IMG/VR virus record: IMGVR_UViG_3300017613_000620
Span: 1-42,728 of that record
Source of the DNA: a virus
Length of the DNA: 42,728 nt
Reading direction: 5' to 3' (one strand)
The notes below the pieces were generated by a model. It was given only the letters and a program-made list of their open reading frames with translations, was not told the DNA's origin and did no database searches. The translations under genes were made by a program, and so were the position numbers. This document shows, piece by piece, positions 1-6,471 of this stretch; the first letter of the stretch is position 1; each line of letters starts with the position of its first letter.

Positions 1-7
1 ACATATA

Positions 8-247
8 TTGCGTAATCCTTATGGATGGTCACAGGATGAGAAAAGGAAGGTGGCAATAACTGCTGCAAATTTAATTGAGGAGAATGAGCAATCTAATATA
101 GAAAAATTGTATTATGAGTTGTTATGGGCTGTTACAGAAAAATATCCTGACGAAACCAGACATAAAACAGCCTTGCGATATATAAAGGAAAGAGAAATGT
201 CCACAGGAACCGCTGTCTGCTGCGAATTAATGGAGGGGGGAAAATGA
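8..247 (+). CDS. Small hypothetical protein, start uncertain, possibly truncated on the left
   Basis: A 79-residue frame opens with TTG very close to the window edge, so the true start may lie upstream. The product is charged and mostly helical by composition. It has a Trp-Ser-Gln-Asp-Glu segment near the N-terminus and a Lys/Arg-rich C-terminal half. No family is recognised. It ends in a four-base ATGA overlap with the metallopeptidase gene, which suggests translational coupling and membership of the same rightward late transcript. The only in-frame ATG is near the C-terminus and would leave almost nothing, so TTG or an upstream start is needed. Confidence 0.6.
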   Translation: MRNPYGWSQDEKRKVAITAANLIEENEQSNIEKLYYELLWAVTEKYPDETRHKTALRYIKEREMSTGTAVCCELMEGGK

Positions 248-1128
248 CACCAGCACAAATATTGGCAATAGTAGGAGCCGTTGGGAAAGTTCTTGATGCT
301 ATTGGAAGTGTAATTACACCGGAACTGGTTCAAAAGGTGATGAAATACTTTGCTGAAACCGGCAATATGCCATCCGAGGAGAAAATCCTTGAGATGCACG
401 GAGATATTCATCCTCCTGAGTGGTATGACAGGACAACGCTTCATGGGATGCAACCACCTAAACCTGTACCAGTTGTCACTTATAAGATAGTAGGTGATAG
501 AGACGACCAATTAAAAATAGCAGCGAAATTATCCTGTAATTTCTGGAACCATTTCATCACGCCGAGCGGTTCAATCGTTGTCAGGCTTGGGACGTTCTTT
601 TCAAATGGATATGTCATAGCCAGAGCGTATATGCCCTATGAATTAGGTGATACTACCTATGGTCTGGTGGAGTTTAACACTAAATATCTATCTCAATTCA
701 CGCCGAAGGAGATAGCTGGAACGGTGATACATGAGATAGGTCATACCCTGGGCATTGGTTGGGATAAGTGGATGGGAATGTTTGATAGGATTACTGGTAG
801 GTTTCCTGAGTTATGTATGTATGTCGAAACCGACTACGGGCCAGGAACTCAATATAGCCATTGGGATGAAGAAAAATACAACGCAGAATTAATGACAGGT
901 ATCCAGGATGAAGCAGAATACTTAAAGCCGGAAACCATTAAAGTCATGGCGTTGTTGGGACACGCTATTAATGAATGTCCGGCAATAGATGTACCAATGA
1001 GCCAGATATTAGCTGATGTTGAACAGGTACAGTTTACTCGACAGGGAGCTGTTGGGTTGCTCAATCTGGATCATTTTAAACGAACGGAGTTGATGGAAGA
1101 GCGCTATGTAACAGGGGGGAGGGTATAA
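244..1128 (+). CDS. Leishmanolysin-like (M8-type) zinc metallopeptidase
   Basis: The 294-residue product has a metzincin active site. HEIGHTLG at residues 163-170 gives zinc ligands H163 and H167, catalytic E164 and the conserved Gly. A separate SHWDEE segment supplies H206, followed by ELMTG with M217. In leishmanolysin the third zinc His and the Met-turn Met are separated by 11 residues, and H206 to M217 has the same spacing. The classical third-ligand position directly after HExxHxxG is Trp here, which argues for the leishmanolysin arrangement over matrixins. No signal peptide is evident, although the first 40 residues are fairly hydrophobic. The ribosome binding site GGAGGGG precedes the ATG. 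The natural substrate is unknown; a host surface protein or a virion-processing role are both possible. Confidence 0.8.
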   Translation: MTPAQILAIVGAVGKVLDAIGSVITPELVQKVMKYFAETGNMPSEEKILEMHGDIHPPEWYDRTTLHGMQPPKPVPVVTYKIVGDRDDQLKIAAKLSCNFWNHFITPSGSIVVRLGTFFSNGYVIARAYMPYELGDTTYGLVEFNTKYLSQFTPKEIAGTVIHEIGHTLGIGWDKWMGMFDRITGRFPELCMYVETDYGPGTQYSHWDEEKYNAELMTGIQDEAEYLKPETIKVMALLGHAINECPAIDVPMSQILADVEQVQFTRQGAVGLLNLDHFKRTELMEERYVTGGRV

Positions 1129-2396
1129 TGGGAGCGCAAGATATTATAGAAGCATTGGATAAGATTAACTTTGACCGAGTTGCTTTTATGCAAGCATTAA
1201 TCGACTTTGGTATTTCAAGAGGTGAGCAAGAGGTTGACTTGCATGAAATCACTAACGAGTTAATCCTCATAGCTGGCGAAAAGGGACTTATCAAACCGTG
1301 GATGGATGAGCTTATTAGTATGCTCACCCCCGAAAGCGCACATGATTTATTGCTGAGTGCTGCCAAGGATGAGATTGAGGACTGGTTGCGAAACAACAAC
1401 TTGCAGGATAAGGTGGACGAATTGCTTGACAAGCTCGGTGGAACTACTGAGCCGGAACCGGAACCTGTGCCACCTCCTCCACCTGTTAAGCCGAAGATGA
1501 AAAAGTTTGTGCCTGTTGGCAATCCAGTTAAATTATTGTCTGGATGGGACAATGGAGTTACAACTATGTCCAGCAATGGAACTGTTGCTATGATTAGTGG
1601 TGATGGTTTTATAGGTAGTACCAAATATGGAACGGGGATACACATATTAGAGCCAAACGCTGATCCGATGAACCCAAGTAATTATAAGTTTCTGACAGGC
1701 ACGAATGGAAAATCATATGGCGCACTATATTTCAAGGGGCAGCTACTATCCCTACAAACTGATACCGGAAGCGGTTATGCTGGAGCCATGAATTGCCGAT
1801 TCTGGAATGTTGCTACCGGTAGAAGGTCAACCAAAACTCTGCAATCCCTGCATAGTAGAGGGGTCAATTGGTTTTTCATTCAGAAGGGACCGGGATATGA
1901 ACACAGTTACCAGAAGGATACAGTAGACATTGGTTGTGTAAGTTTTGCAGGAAGTGGACACGCAGCACATAACAAAAATTTCTGCACTCCGGTAAGAATG
2001 TGGCGAGGTGATCCTAACAATATAGACTCGTTTAAGTTCATTGGTCATTTGAAGGGAGTAAGCGGTAGACGCAACAACTGGGCCACGACTTGCTCACAGA
2101 CATACATTAAAGATAGTGGTCAGCACATTGTTGTCCTTGGTGACTGGACGGTATCGGAAGTTCAACGGTTTGTCACGCAAGCAGATAATGTCATGGGTCC
2201 GTTTAGTTACATTGGTTCTGAAAAATTCTCTCCACCGATGAAACGCAAAGGTAAAGATGGACAATGGTCTGGGGTGTTTACGGGCAATTATTTCAAGAGA
2301 GGGGAACAATGGTATGAGGTGTTATCAGGTCACAGGGCAGATTTGGCAAAGGAGGATGACAGCGTTTGGATTCGGAAGGTGAAAGTGGTTGTTTAG
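1128..2396 (+). CDS. Hypothetical protein with helical N-terminus, proline-rich hinge and large beta-rich C-terminal domain
   Basis: The 422-residue product has three parts. Residues 1 to about 104 are acidic and helix-forming. Residues about 105-126 form a Glu-Pro and poly-Pro linker. The rest is rich in Gly, Ser, Trp and aromatics, with recurring strand-turn patterns such as GNYFKRGEQWYEVLSGH that suggest a beta-propeller or similar beta fold. No catalytic motif is recognised. The gene overlaps the metallopeptidase stop by one base (TAATG) and has the site GGGGGGAGGG before its ATG, so the two are probably co-translated. A surface-binding or virion-associated role next to the peptidase is inference from context. 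Confidence 0.7.
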   Translation: MGAQDIIEALDKINFDRVAFMQALIDFGISRGEQEVDLHEITNELILIAGEKGLIKPWMDELISMLTPESAHDLLLSAAKDEIEDWLRNNNLQDKVDELLDKLGGTTEPEPEPVPPPPPVKPKMKKFVPVGNPVKLLSGWDNGVTTMSSNGTVAMISGDGFIGSTKYGTGIHILEPNADPMNPSNYKFLTGTNGKSYGALYFKGQLLSLQTDTGSGYAGAMNCRFWNVATGRRSTKTLQSLHSRGVNWFFIQKGPGYEHSYQKDTVDIGCVSFAGSGHAAHNKNFCTPVRMWRGDPNNIDSFKFIGHLKGVSGRRNNWATTCSQTYIKDSGQHIVVLGDWTVSEVQRFVTQADNVMGPFSYIGSEKFSPPMKRKGKDGQWSGVFTGNYFKRGEQWYEVLSGHRADLAKEDDSVWIRKVKVVV

Positions 2397-2400
2397 CATT

Positions 2401-2466
2401 GCACCGGCCACCGAAACCCTCCTCACCCCCCCTTTGGGGTGTTCCCCCCGGCGGTCGGTGCTTTTT
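2401..2466 (+). terminator. Rho-independent terminator with compound hairpin
   Basis: The outer arm GCACCG at 2401-2406 pairs with CGGTGC at 2456-2461. An adjoining imperfect stem (2407-2413 with 2449-2455) and an inner CACCCC/GGGGTG hairpin (2424-2429 with 2436-2441) stack inside it. Five T residues follow at 2462-2466. It begins five bases after the 422-residue gene stops, so it should end that transcript or partly attenuate reading into the small membrane genes. Confidence 0.75.
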
Positions 2467-2479
2467 AAGAGGTGATGTT

Positions 2480-2662
2480 ATGCAAAGAATTTTAATCCCA
2501 TTGTTTACGTTTTTTTGGTGGAAGAGATTACATCGAAAACATTTATATTTGCCGGGTAAAAAGGTTCGAGATCATGTCGTTAAAGTTAGGGGATGGAGAA
2601 CGGCCTTGATTGATATGCAGGGGCGTGGCAGAGCTTCGGTAACATTTTGTTTAACAAGGTGA
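2480..2662 (+). CDS. Small basic hypothetical protein with hydrophobic N-terminus
   Basis: A 60-residue protein begins at ATG 2480 after the site AGAGGTGAT. A longer in-frame reading from 2366 would run through the terminator and the upstream gene and is not favoured. Residues 1-15 are hydrophobic and aromatic (ILIPLFTFFWW). The remainder is rich in Lys, Arg and His. It could be a short membrane-tethered or lysis-associated peptide, but no family is recognised. It lies just before a small membrane protein gene. Confidence 0.5.
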   Translation: MQRILIPLFTFFWWKRLHRKHLYLPGKKVRDHVVKVRGWRTALIDMQGRGRASVTFCLTR

Positions 2663-2666
2663 TGGC

Positions 2667-2927
2667 ATGGAAATTACACTAACAACGACTCAAAAAACAT
2701 TAGCAATAATTGCATTAATAATAACGATTAGCCTGAGTGCGTATGGTGGCATCTGTCATTTTGCTACGGCAGAAACAGATCAGGTAGTAATTTTGCACAA
2801 AGTCGCAATCCTTGGAGTAGCTGCAACGATAGGCTATTTCTGGCCCGATACACGATTGGTATTATTCTACGGACTGACCGCCATTGGCATCGGCGCATCA
2901 CTTTACAATTTGGAGCAAATGAAATGA
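2667..2927 (+). CDS. Small integral membrane protein, holin candidate
   Basis: The 86-residue product has about three hydrophobic segments: residues 9-28, about 41-59 and 62-82. Short charged links separate them and a short charged tail follows. Size and topology resemble phage holins, and it sits in a cluster of very small genes at the end of the late operon. No endolysin was recognised nearby, so the lysis role is inferred only from topology. It ends in an ATGA overlap with the next frame and starts just after the 60-residue gene. Confidence 0.65.
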   Translation: MEITLTTTQKTLAIIALIITISLSAYGGICHFATAETDQVVILHKVAILGVAATIGYFWPDTRLVLFYGLTAIGIGASLYNLEQMK

Positions 2928-3157
2928 TTAAAAGATATGTAATAAACTTATTGATTAGTATAGACCAGTTGATTAATACGATCTGTGGCGGGCATCCCGA
3001 TAACACCATCTCTGAAAGGTGAGGGCGTTCAACTCTGGAGTCTCCAGATTCAAGAGGGTTCTGCTTTTGGTTGTGCAAAACCCTCGCAAGCATTGACCCC
3101 CACCATTGCGTTGACGCAATCGACAAACAAGTGGGCTGGTACAGAATTAGGCGTTAA
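2924..3157 (+). pseudogene. Conserved small phage protein (DQLINT...PDNT...HC type) interrupted by in-frame TGA
   Basis: Reading from ATG 2924 gives 32 residues with LLISIDQLINT and GGHPDNTISER, then TGA at 3020-3022. The same frame then continues for 44 codons, containing DPHHCVDAIDK, to TAA at 3155-3157. Both halves match what I remember of one small tailed-phage family of roughly 75-90 residues with a DQL...GG.PDETxSxR N-terminal half and a DxxHC C-terminal half. No frameshift is needed, only reading of one UGA. The interruption may be a nonsense mutation, a sequencing error or recoding. Three inverted repeats follow the UGA (3034-3048, 3054-3085, 3105-3120). Confidence 0.65.
3054..3085 (+). 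other. Stem-loop 3' of the in-frame UGA
   Basis: GAGGGTTCTGC at 3054-3064 pairs with GCAAAACCCTC at 3075-3085, with one mismatch and a 10-base loop. It lies about 31 bases after the UGA at 3020. Two smaller inverted repeats flank it, at 3034-3048 (TCTGG/CCAGA) and 3105-3120 (ATTGCGT/ACGCAAT). No T-run follows, so it is not a typical intrinsic terminator. Confidence 0.45.
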
Positions 3158-3420
3158 TTGTTGTTTACTTTCTTTGACCCAACCATAAAATAATGGATTC
3201 CTTCTGAATCTATCACTCCTTTTCTTGGGCCACTCAACACTTTAAATTGGACATATCCCTCTTTAACCTCTAAAATTTTATAACTTATAGAGTGACGTTC
3301 TTTAAAAGGATTATCCATCGATGACCACTTCCAGATTTCACCTGGTTTAGGATAAGTGAAATTAGGTGGATGGCATCCTAAACAAAAAATCATTAAAACT
3401 AAAAGTAGGTACTTCATCAT
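3154..3420 (-). CDS. Small predicted lipoprotein
   Basis: The 88-residue product begins with a hydrophobic signal (KYLLLVLMIF) ending in CLGC, a lipobox-like sequence with the lipidated Cys at residue 16. A mature part of about 72 residues follows, with a YPKPGEIWKW segment. It should be exported and anchored to a membrane. Two adjacent ATGs are possible; the second, at 3417, has better spacing from the GGGGGG site. The gene is last in the leftward early operon, overlapping the annealing-protein stop, and its own stop overlaps the convergent rightward frame by three bases. Superinfection immunity or entry interference is a guess from the lipoprotein class. Confidence 0.65.
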   Translation of the reverse strand: MMKYLLLVLMIFCLGCHPPNFTYPKPGEIWKWSSMDNPFKERHSISYKILEVKEGYVQFKVLSGPRKGVIDSEGIHYFMVGSKKVNNN

Positions 3421-4508
3421 CCCCCCATTTCCTCCGTGAACTGCTGAAAGTCCTCATCAAAACCGAGAATCAATTTCTCAGCATCAATGCTGGAAAACTT
3501 ATCCCAACCGCCACGATACCATTGCATAAACTCGTTGCCAGAAGCATCGCCGGTTTGAGCGAAAATGTCCAGCAGTTGTTGACGTTGCTCATCGGTCATA
3601 AGGGTGATTGGCTCATCGGTCTCTTTAGCCGGGGAATCGGCGTGGCTTTGCGTCATGTGCTTTTTCAAGCCACGTTCAGACTTAGCGACAAACGGGCAAA
3701 GGTCACAAACGAATTTATCCTCTGTACCATTTAATATCTTTTGTTCAAGGCCGCTGGTGGTTTCCTTGTTGAAAAATTCTTCCGGTCCGGCCACACCGTC
3801 TTTAATGGAATTATAAATCCGGCGCAAATTCACAATGTCGGCACCCACAATGGATTTTAATTTCCGTTGCAGATGGGCTTCAATCATTTCACGGGTGATG
3901 TCCCATTTTGAAAACGCCTTGACGATTTTTTCAGTAGCTTCATTAAGATCGCCAATGTCTTTCAACAGGGTTGCTTTACACGCTTCTTCTGCCGCTTCCA
4001 CTACGTCCGCAGGGATAACACCGATTAGACAAGCTCTGACACGCCTCTGGGCCATGTTTGCAATGAGTTCGTATTTATCTCTTTCCTCTTTAATCGCATA
4101 GCCACCGGATTTAGTGTCACGCCAATGCTTCACTTGAAATTGGCGGGTCACTCTGGTATTAGTTTCCAGATCATGTGCAAAGGATTCGACCTCTGAATAA
4201 TCCGAACCCCTGCCGATTTCCCGAAATCCGAAACTGAGGTTTTGCCAATACCGGGCGATTACTTCAAGCAAACGAATATTCGGGCCGCTGATAAGCGATG
4301 TGCCACGCTTAAACGAATAGCTTGATTGTTCGGCCAGGGATTTACGTTTACAGGCGTTCATAATTTTCATCAAGGCCCGTTCCTCATTACGAGGATTTGC
4401 CCTTGCCAAGACGATTGATGCTTGAACCTCTGCAACCGCTCTGGATTGTTCAACCTGGGCTAATGCCCCTTCAGCCTGTGTTACTGGATACATTTCTTGA
4501 TTTTCCAT
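3417..4508 (-). CDS. Candidate single-strand annealing protein with C-terminal C2H2 zinc finger
   Basis: The product is about 363 residues. The core, residues 25-240, matches a widespread phage family typified by an ACKRxSLAE segment, a SGPNIRLLEVIARYW-like segment, a DLETNTR stretch and RRVRACLIGVIPADVVE. That family is regularly encoded beside RecE-like nucleases, so single-strand annealing in recombination is inferred, not shown. Residues 269-290 contain a C-x2-C-x12-H-x4-H zinc finger (C269, C272, H285, H290, counted from the upstream ATG at 4511). The second of two adjacent ATGs is chosen because it has proper spacing from the AAGGAGGG site. Confidence 0.65.
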   Translation of the reverse strand: MENQEMYPVTQAEGALAQVEQSRAVAEVQASIVLARANPRNEERALMKIMNACKRKSLAEQSSYSFKRGTSLISGPNIRLLEVIARYWQNLSFGFREIGRGSDYSEVESFAHDLETNTRVTRQFQVKHWRDTKSGGYAIKEERDKYELIANMAQRRVRACLIGVIPADVVEAAEEACKATLLKDIGDLNEATEKIVKAFSKWDITREMIEAHLQRKLKSIVGADIVNLRRIYNSIKDGVAGPEEFFNKETTSGLEQKILNGTEDKFVCDLCPFVAKSERGLKKHMTQSHADSPAKETDEPITLMTDEQRQQLLDIFAQTGDASGNEFMQWYRGGWDKFSSIDAEKLILGFDEDFQQFTEEMGG

Positions 4509-4518
4509 CATTCCCTCC

Positions 4519-5319
4519 TTATGCCCACGCCGGGGCGTTTAATGGTTGTATTATATCTGTCACGAATCTTCCATCCGGTAATTTCCAGTTGCTCGCTTTA
4601 TATGCCTTTAGCATACCGATTAGATTTTCAAGAGCGACCTCACCGGAATCGAAAAACGCCTGATCCGGTTCATACACCGCAATCGCATACGGCGGTTTCT
4701 TTTCCTGGCAAACAAACAAATAGCTAAATCGTTCACCGAAATATGTTTCAGCACCCCGTTTATACAGGGCAGCGGCCACATGATACCCGAAATTAATCGC
4801 ACCGGCTGAAAATATCTGCGGCACAATGGACGATGTGGTTTTGTATTCGGTGATGATCTTTTTGTCTGCGTCAAGTTTATCAAACCGGCATTTCCATTGC
4901 AAACCTTCCCATTCAAAGAAACAAGAAACCTCACTATCGCCGGTTGACATTAAAGATTGAGCCATCGTGTGGTTGCCGTTGTCGAGGGCAAACCTCATAG
5001 CTGACAGGTTTGCCATGTCTTGTTCGGGGATTGCTTCCTGGTGGGAATGTTCCTGCAACCAGAGGGCATACCCTGCCTTGCCTTTTTTTGTCCTGCGGTC
5101 GAATTTCGGTTGCTGACAGGTTTCGGCAAGGAACCGATCTTGTTCAAGCATAATCAAATGCGCCCAGCTCCCGAACCGCATAGCCGCGGTCGGCTCCATC
5201 ACCGTGTCATCAAGAAAATGCTCGGGACCGGCGTTAAGTTGCCAAAGTCTTGATTTGCTCATGCCAGGTGCCGCGATGTAATCATCAAACGGCATTTCGT
5301 ACTTAATGTCTGGTTTCAT
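4519..5319 (-). CDS. RecE-like PD-(D/E)XK exonuclease
   Basis: The 266-residue product matches the phage exodeoxyribonuclease VIII-like PDDEXK family (DUF3799 type). An N-terminal motif MSKSRLWQL is followed by RFGSWAHLIMLE (GxxxH helix). The catalytic core is CRFDKLD, with D147 or D150, then TEYKT, with E158-x-K160. A downstream FGYHVAAALY segment matches the usual Q/HxxxY helix. It should resect linear duplex DNA to give single strands for the neighbouring annealing protein. The ATG follows GGGAGGGG. It overlaps the upstream Cys-rich gene by four bases and is eight bases from the annealing-protein frame. Confidence 0.85.
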   Translation of the reverse strand: MKPDIKYEMPFDDYIAAPGMSKSRLWQLNAGPEHFLDDTVMEPTAAMRFGSWAHLIMLEQDRFLAETCQQPKFDRRTKKGKAGYALWLQEHSHQEAIPEQDMANLSAMRFALDNGNHTMAQSLMSTGDSEVSCFFEWEGLQWKCRFDKLDADKKIITEYKTTSSIVPQIFSAGAINFGYHVAAALYKRGAETYFGERFSYLFVCQEKKPPYAIAVYEPDQAFFDSGEVALENLIGMLKAYKASNWKLPDGRFVTDIIQPLNAPAWA

Positions 5320-5513
5320 TTATCCCCTCCCTCAACAGGCTCGAAAAAATGTTTTCTATTCCAGCAATAGTCCTGCATTGATGCGACAGACAGAAATTTT
5401 ATATAATGCTTACAGGAATGACAACTCCATGACTTACAGCCTATGTATTCTGTTTTATTTTTATTTATTAAGCAATCAGTACACATACAGTTTTCTAAAT
5501 ATTTATGTTTCAT
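5316..5513 (-). CDS. Small Cys-rich hypothetical protein
   Basis: The product is 65 residues from ATG 5513, or 67 from an upstream TTG. It carries CMCTDC near the N-terminus and a second CHSC group followed by another Cys, a pattern that suggests a treble-clef or ribbon-type zinc site. No family is recognised. It overlaps the exonuclease start by four bases and the preceding gene by four bases, so it is a regular member of the leftward operon. The GGAG immediately before the ATG makes the exact start uncertain. Confidence 0.55.
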   Translation of the reverse strand: MKHKYLENCMCTDCLINKNKTEYIGCKSWSCHSCKHYIKFLSVASMQDYCWNRKHFFEPVEGGDK

Positions 5514-5794
5514 CTCCAATCCCCCATCATAGCCTTTGTGTCGGACCGGCTGAGATAGGCATCCTCAATCTGCCGGTCAACTTCCTGCGCCCGTTGCCGA
5601 GCGGACCACCATTCCCTGCGGCGCTGGCCCTTTGCGATTGCCTTGGCGATTTCAAGGCTATATTCCATATCGAAAAAACTCTGGCATTGTTCTAAACAAT
5701 GCTCACGACAACGCCAGAAAGGTTGGCCCTCACCGTTGGGGCAATCAATCATTATCTTTGCCAGATTTGCTTTCGGGTGTATTTGCTCTTTCAT
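5510..5794 (-). CDS. Hypothetical small phage protein
   Basis: The 94-residue product has four Cys in the first half (DCPNGEGQPFWRCREHCLEQC), a possible zinc site, then a strongly charged helical C-terminus rich in Arg, Gln and Ala. The ATG is preceded by GGGAGGTGAGCC, a strong ribosome binding site. It overlaps the upstream gene by 50 bases in another frame, so one of the two tails is constrained by the other. No function can be assigned. A nucleic-acid-binding accessory role in recombination or replication would fit the operon. Confidence 0.6.
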   Translation of the reverse strand: MKEQIHPKANLAKIMIDCPNGEGQPFWRCREHCLEQCQSFFDMEYSLEIAKAIAKGQRRREWWSARQRAQEVDRQIEDAYLSRSDTKAMMGDWR

Positions 5795-5996
5795 GGCTCA
5801 CCTCCCATCTTTCATCACATTGTTTTTCTTCATTCCACCATTGGCCTGCTTGTTCCCTTGGGGTGCATGGATTATCTTTGCGCTCATTTAATAAATCCGT
5901 ATAATGTTCCGCTTGGTCTTTATACGGGTCATCCAGTGATCTCATATAAGCGTCACCCCAACATTTTTCACAGCAATGAATTTGGAAAATTGGCAT
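5745..5996 (-). CDS. Conserved small Cys-rich phage protein
   Basis: The 83-residue product begins with a CCEKCWGDAYMRS segment and has a central YTDLLNERKDNPCTP and EQAGQWWNEE stretch. This combination looks like a small conserved protein I recall from several tailed phages, always of unknown function. Paired Cys at the N-terminus and a later Cys suggest metal binding. A GGAG site lies seven bases before the ATG. It lies between the small membrane protein and the 94-residue gene in the leftward early operon. Confidence 0.65.
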   Translation of the reverse strand: MPIFQIHCCEKCWGDAYMRSLDDPYKDQAEHYTDLLNERKDNPCTPREQAGQWWNEEKQCDERWEVSHERANTPESKSGKDND

Positions 5997-5999
5997 TGT

Positions 6000-6149
6000 T
6001 TATCTCCAAAACATAAGAATCCTGTCAATTCCCAGCACAAAAACGACCGCAGCAAACACAACGGCCAGCATCCAAAAGATTGTGAACGAATAATCGGCCA
6101 GTTTTAATACCCAGCGGTGACGGTTAAGGTCTGAGAAATTTCTGAACAT
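6000..6149 (-). CDS. 49-residue single-pass membrane protein, first gene of the leftward operon
   Basis: ATG 6149 follows a GGGAGGTAATT site and opens a 49-residue frame. The first 19 residues are polar and basic (RNFSDLNRHRW). A hydrophobic helix covers about residues 22-42 (TIFWMLAVVFAAVVFVLG), followed by a short tail. The topology suggests an inner-membrane protein with a cytoplasmic N-terminus. It is the promoter-proximal gene of the leftward transcript and ends three bases before the next ATG. Function is unknown. Confidence 0.6.
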   Translation of the reverse strand: MFRNFSDLNRHRWVLKLADYSFTIFWMLAVVFAAVVFVLGIDRILMFWR

Positions 6150-6192
6150 AATTACCTCCCATTTTTAGGTTTTCGGTTGATTCTGGCTATAC

Positions 6193-6219
6193 CTTATATA
6201 TACAAATTCGACTTGTCAA
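6193..6219 (-). promoter_or_regulatory. Putative leftward early promoter
   Basis: On the minus strand TTGACA (6219-6214) is a perfect -35 element. A TATAAG hexamer sits 15 bases on (6198-6193), with an alternative TAAGGT at 17 bases. It would start transcription about 35 bases before the 49-residue membrane gene. The -35 lies inside CTTGTCAAG, a nearly palindromic 9-mer that could be an operator. Confidence 0.5.
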
Positions 6220-6249
6220 GGTTTTTTTTGCATAAAAGTGAAAAAAGTC

Positions 6250-6278
6250 TTGACAATCATGTTTTTATGAATTATTGA
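6250..6278 (+). promoter_or_regulatory. Putative rightward promoter giving a leaderless or near-leaderless regulator mRNA
   Basis: TTGACA at 6250-6255 is a perfect -35. A weak -10 (TATTGA, 6273-6278) follows at 17-base spacing. A start about 7 bases downstream would fall at the ATG at 6286, where no good Shine-Dalgarno sequence is visible. The word CTTGACAA here repeats the CTTGTCAA/CTTGACAA word of the leftward promoter about 35 bases away, so one regulator could bind both. Confidence 0.5.
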
Positions 6279-6285
6279 GTAAATT

Positions 6286-6471
6286 ATGGAACTAAACACA
6301 GACAAAATAAATAACGAATTGAACCGCCTTGGCAAAACGATTAATTGGCTTGCAAACGAAGCTGGCCGGTCCCGGCAGATCGTTTATTATTGGGTTAAAA
6401 CCAAATCGCTAAAAGGTGCCGAACCGATTGGCAAGGTGCTGGATATTGAGCCACGGGATTTGATTAAATAA
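6286..6471 (+). CDS. Cro-like helix-turn-helix regulator
   Basis: The 61-residue product has a compact helix-turn-helix. LGKTINWLANEAG forms the first helix and turn, SRQIVYYWV the recognition helix, and KVLDIEPRDLI the closing helix, as in Cro/CI-type DNA-binding domains. It has no dimerisation or protease domain, so it is closer to Cro than to a full CI repressor. It sits at the divergent promoter region and probably controls both directions. Its stop codon directly abuts the ATG of the replication initiator. Confidence 0.7.
   Translation: MELNTDKINNELNRLGKTINWLANEAGRSRQIVYYWVKTKSLKGAEPIGKVLDIEPRDLIK

Noticed and set aside
112-510. A 132-codon minus-strand frame at the left end
   Set aside because: It covers the starts of two coupled plus-strand genes with good ribosome binding sites, and its product shows no recognisable feature.
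2563-2576. GGTTCGAGATC, resembling a tRNA T-arm
   Set aside because: No acceptor stem, anticodon arm or D-arm can be formed around it, and it lies in a small reading frame.
3020-3022. The in-frame TGA as evidence for a reassigned genetic code (TGA as Trp)
   Set aside because: TGA ends many intact genes here, for example at 247 and 2927, and the large conserved genes contain no internal TGA. Only this single gene is affected.
6150-6471. A lysogeny module with integrase and CI repressor
   Set aside because: Only a 61-residue Cro-like protein is present. No integrase, excisionase, full repressor or att-like duplication was seen, so a temperate lifestyle cannot be claimed from this window.
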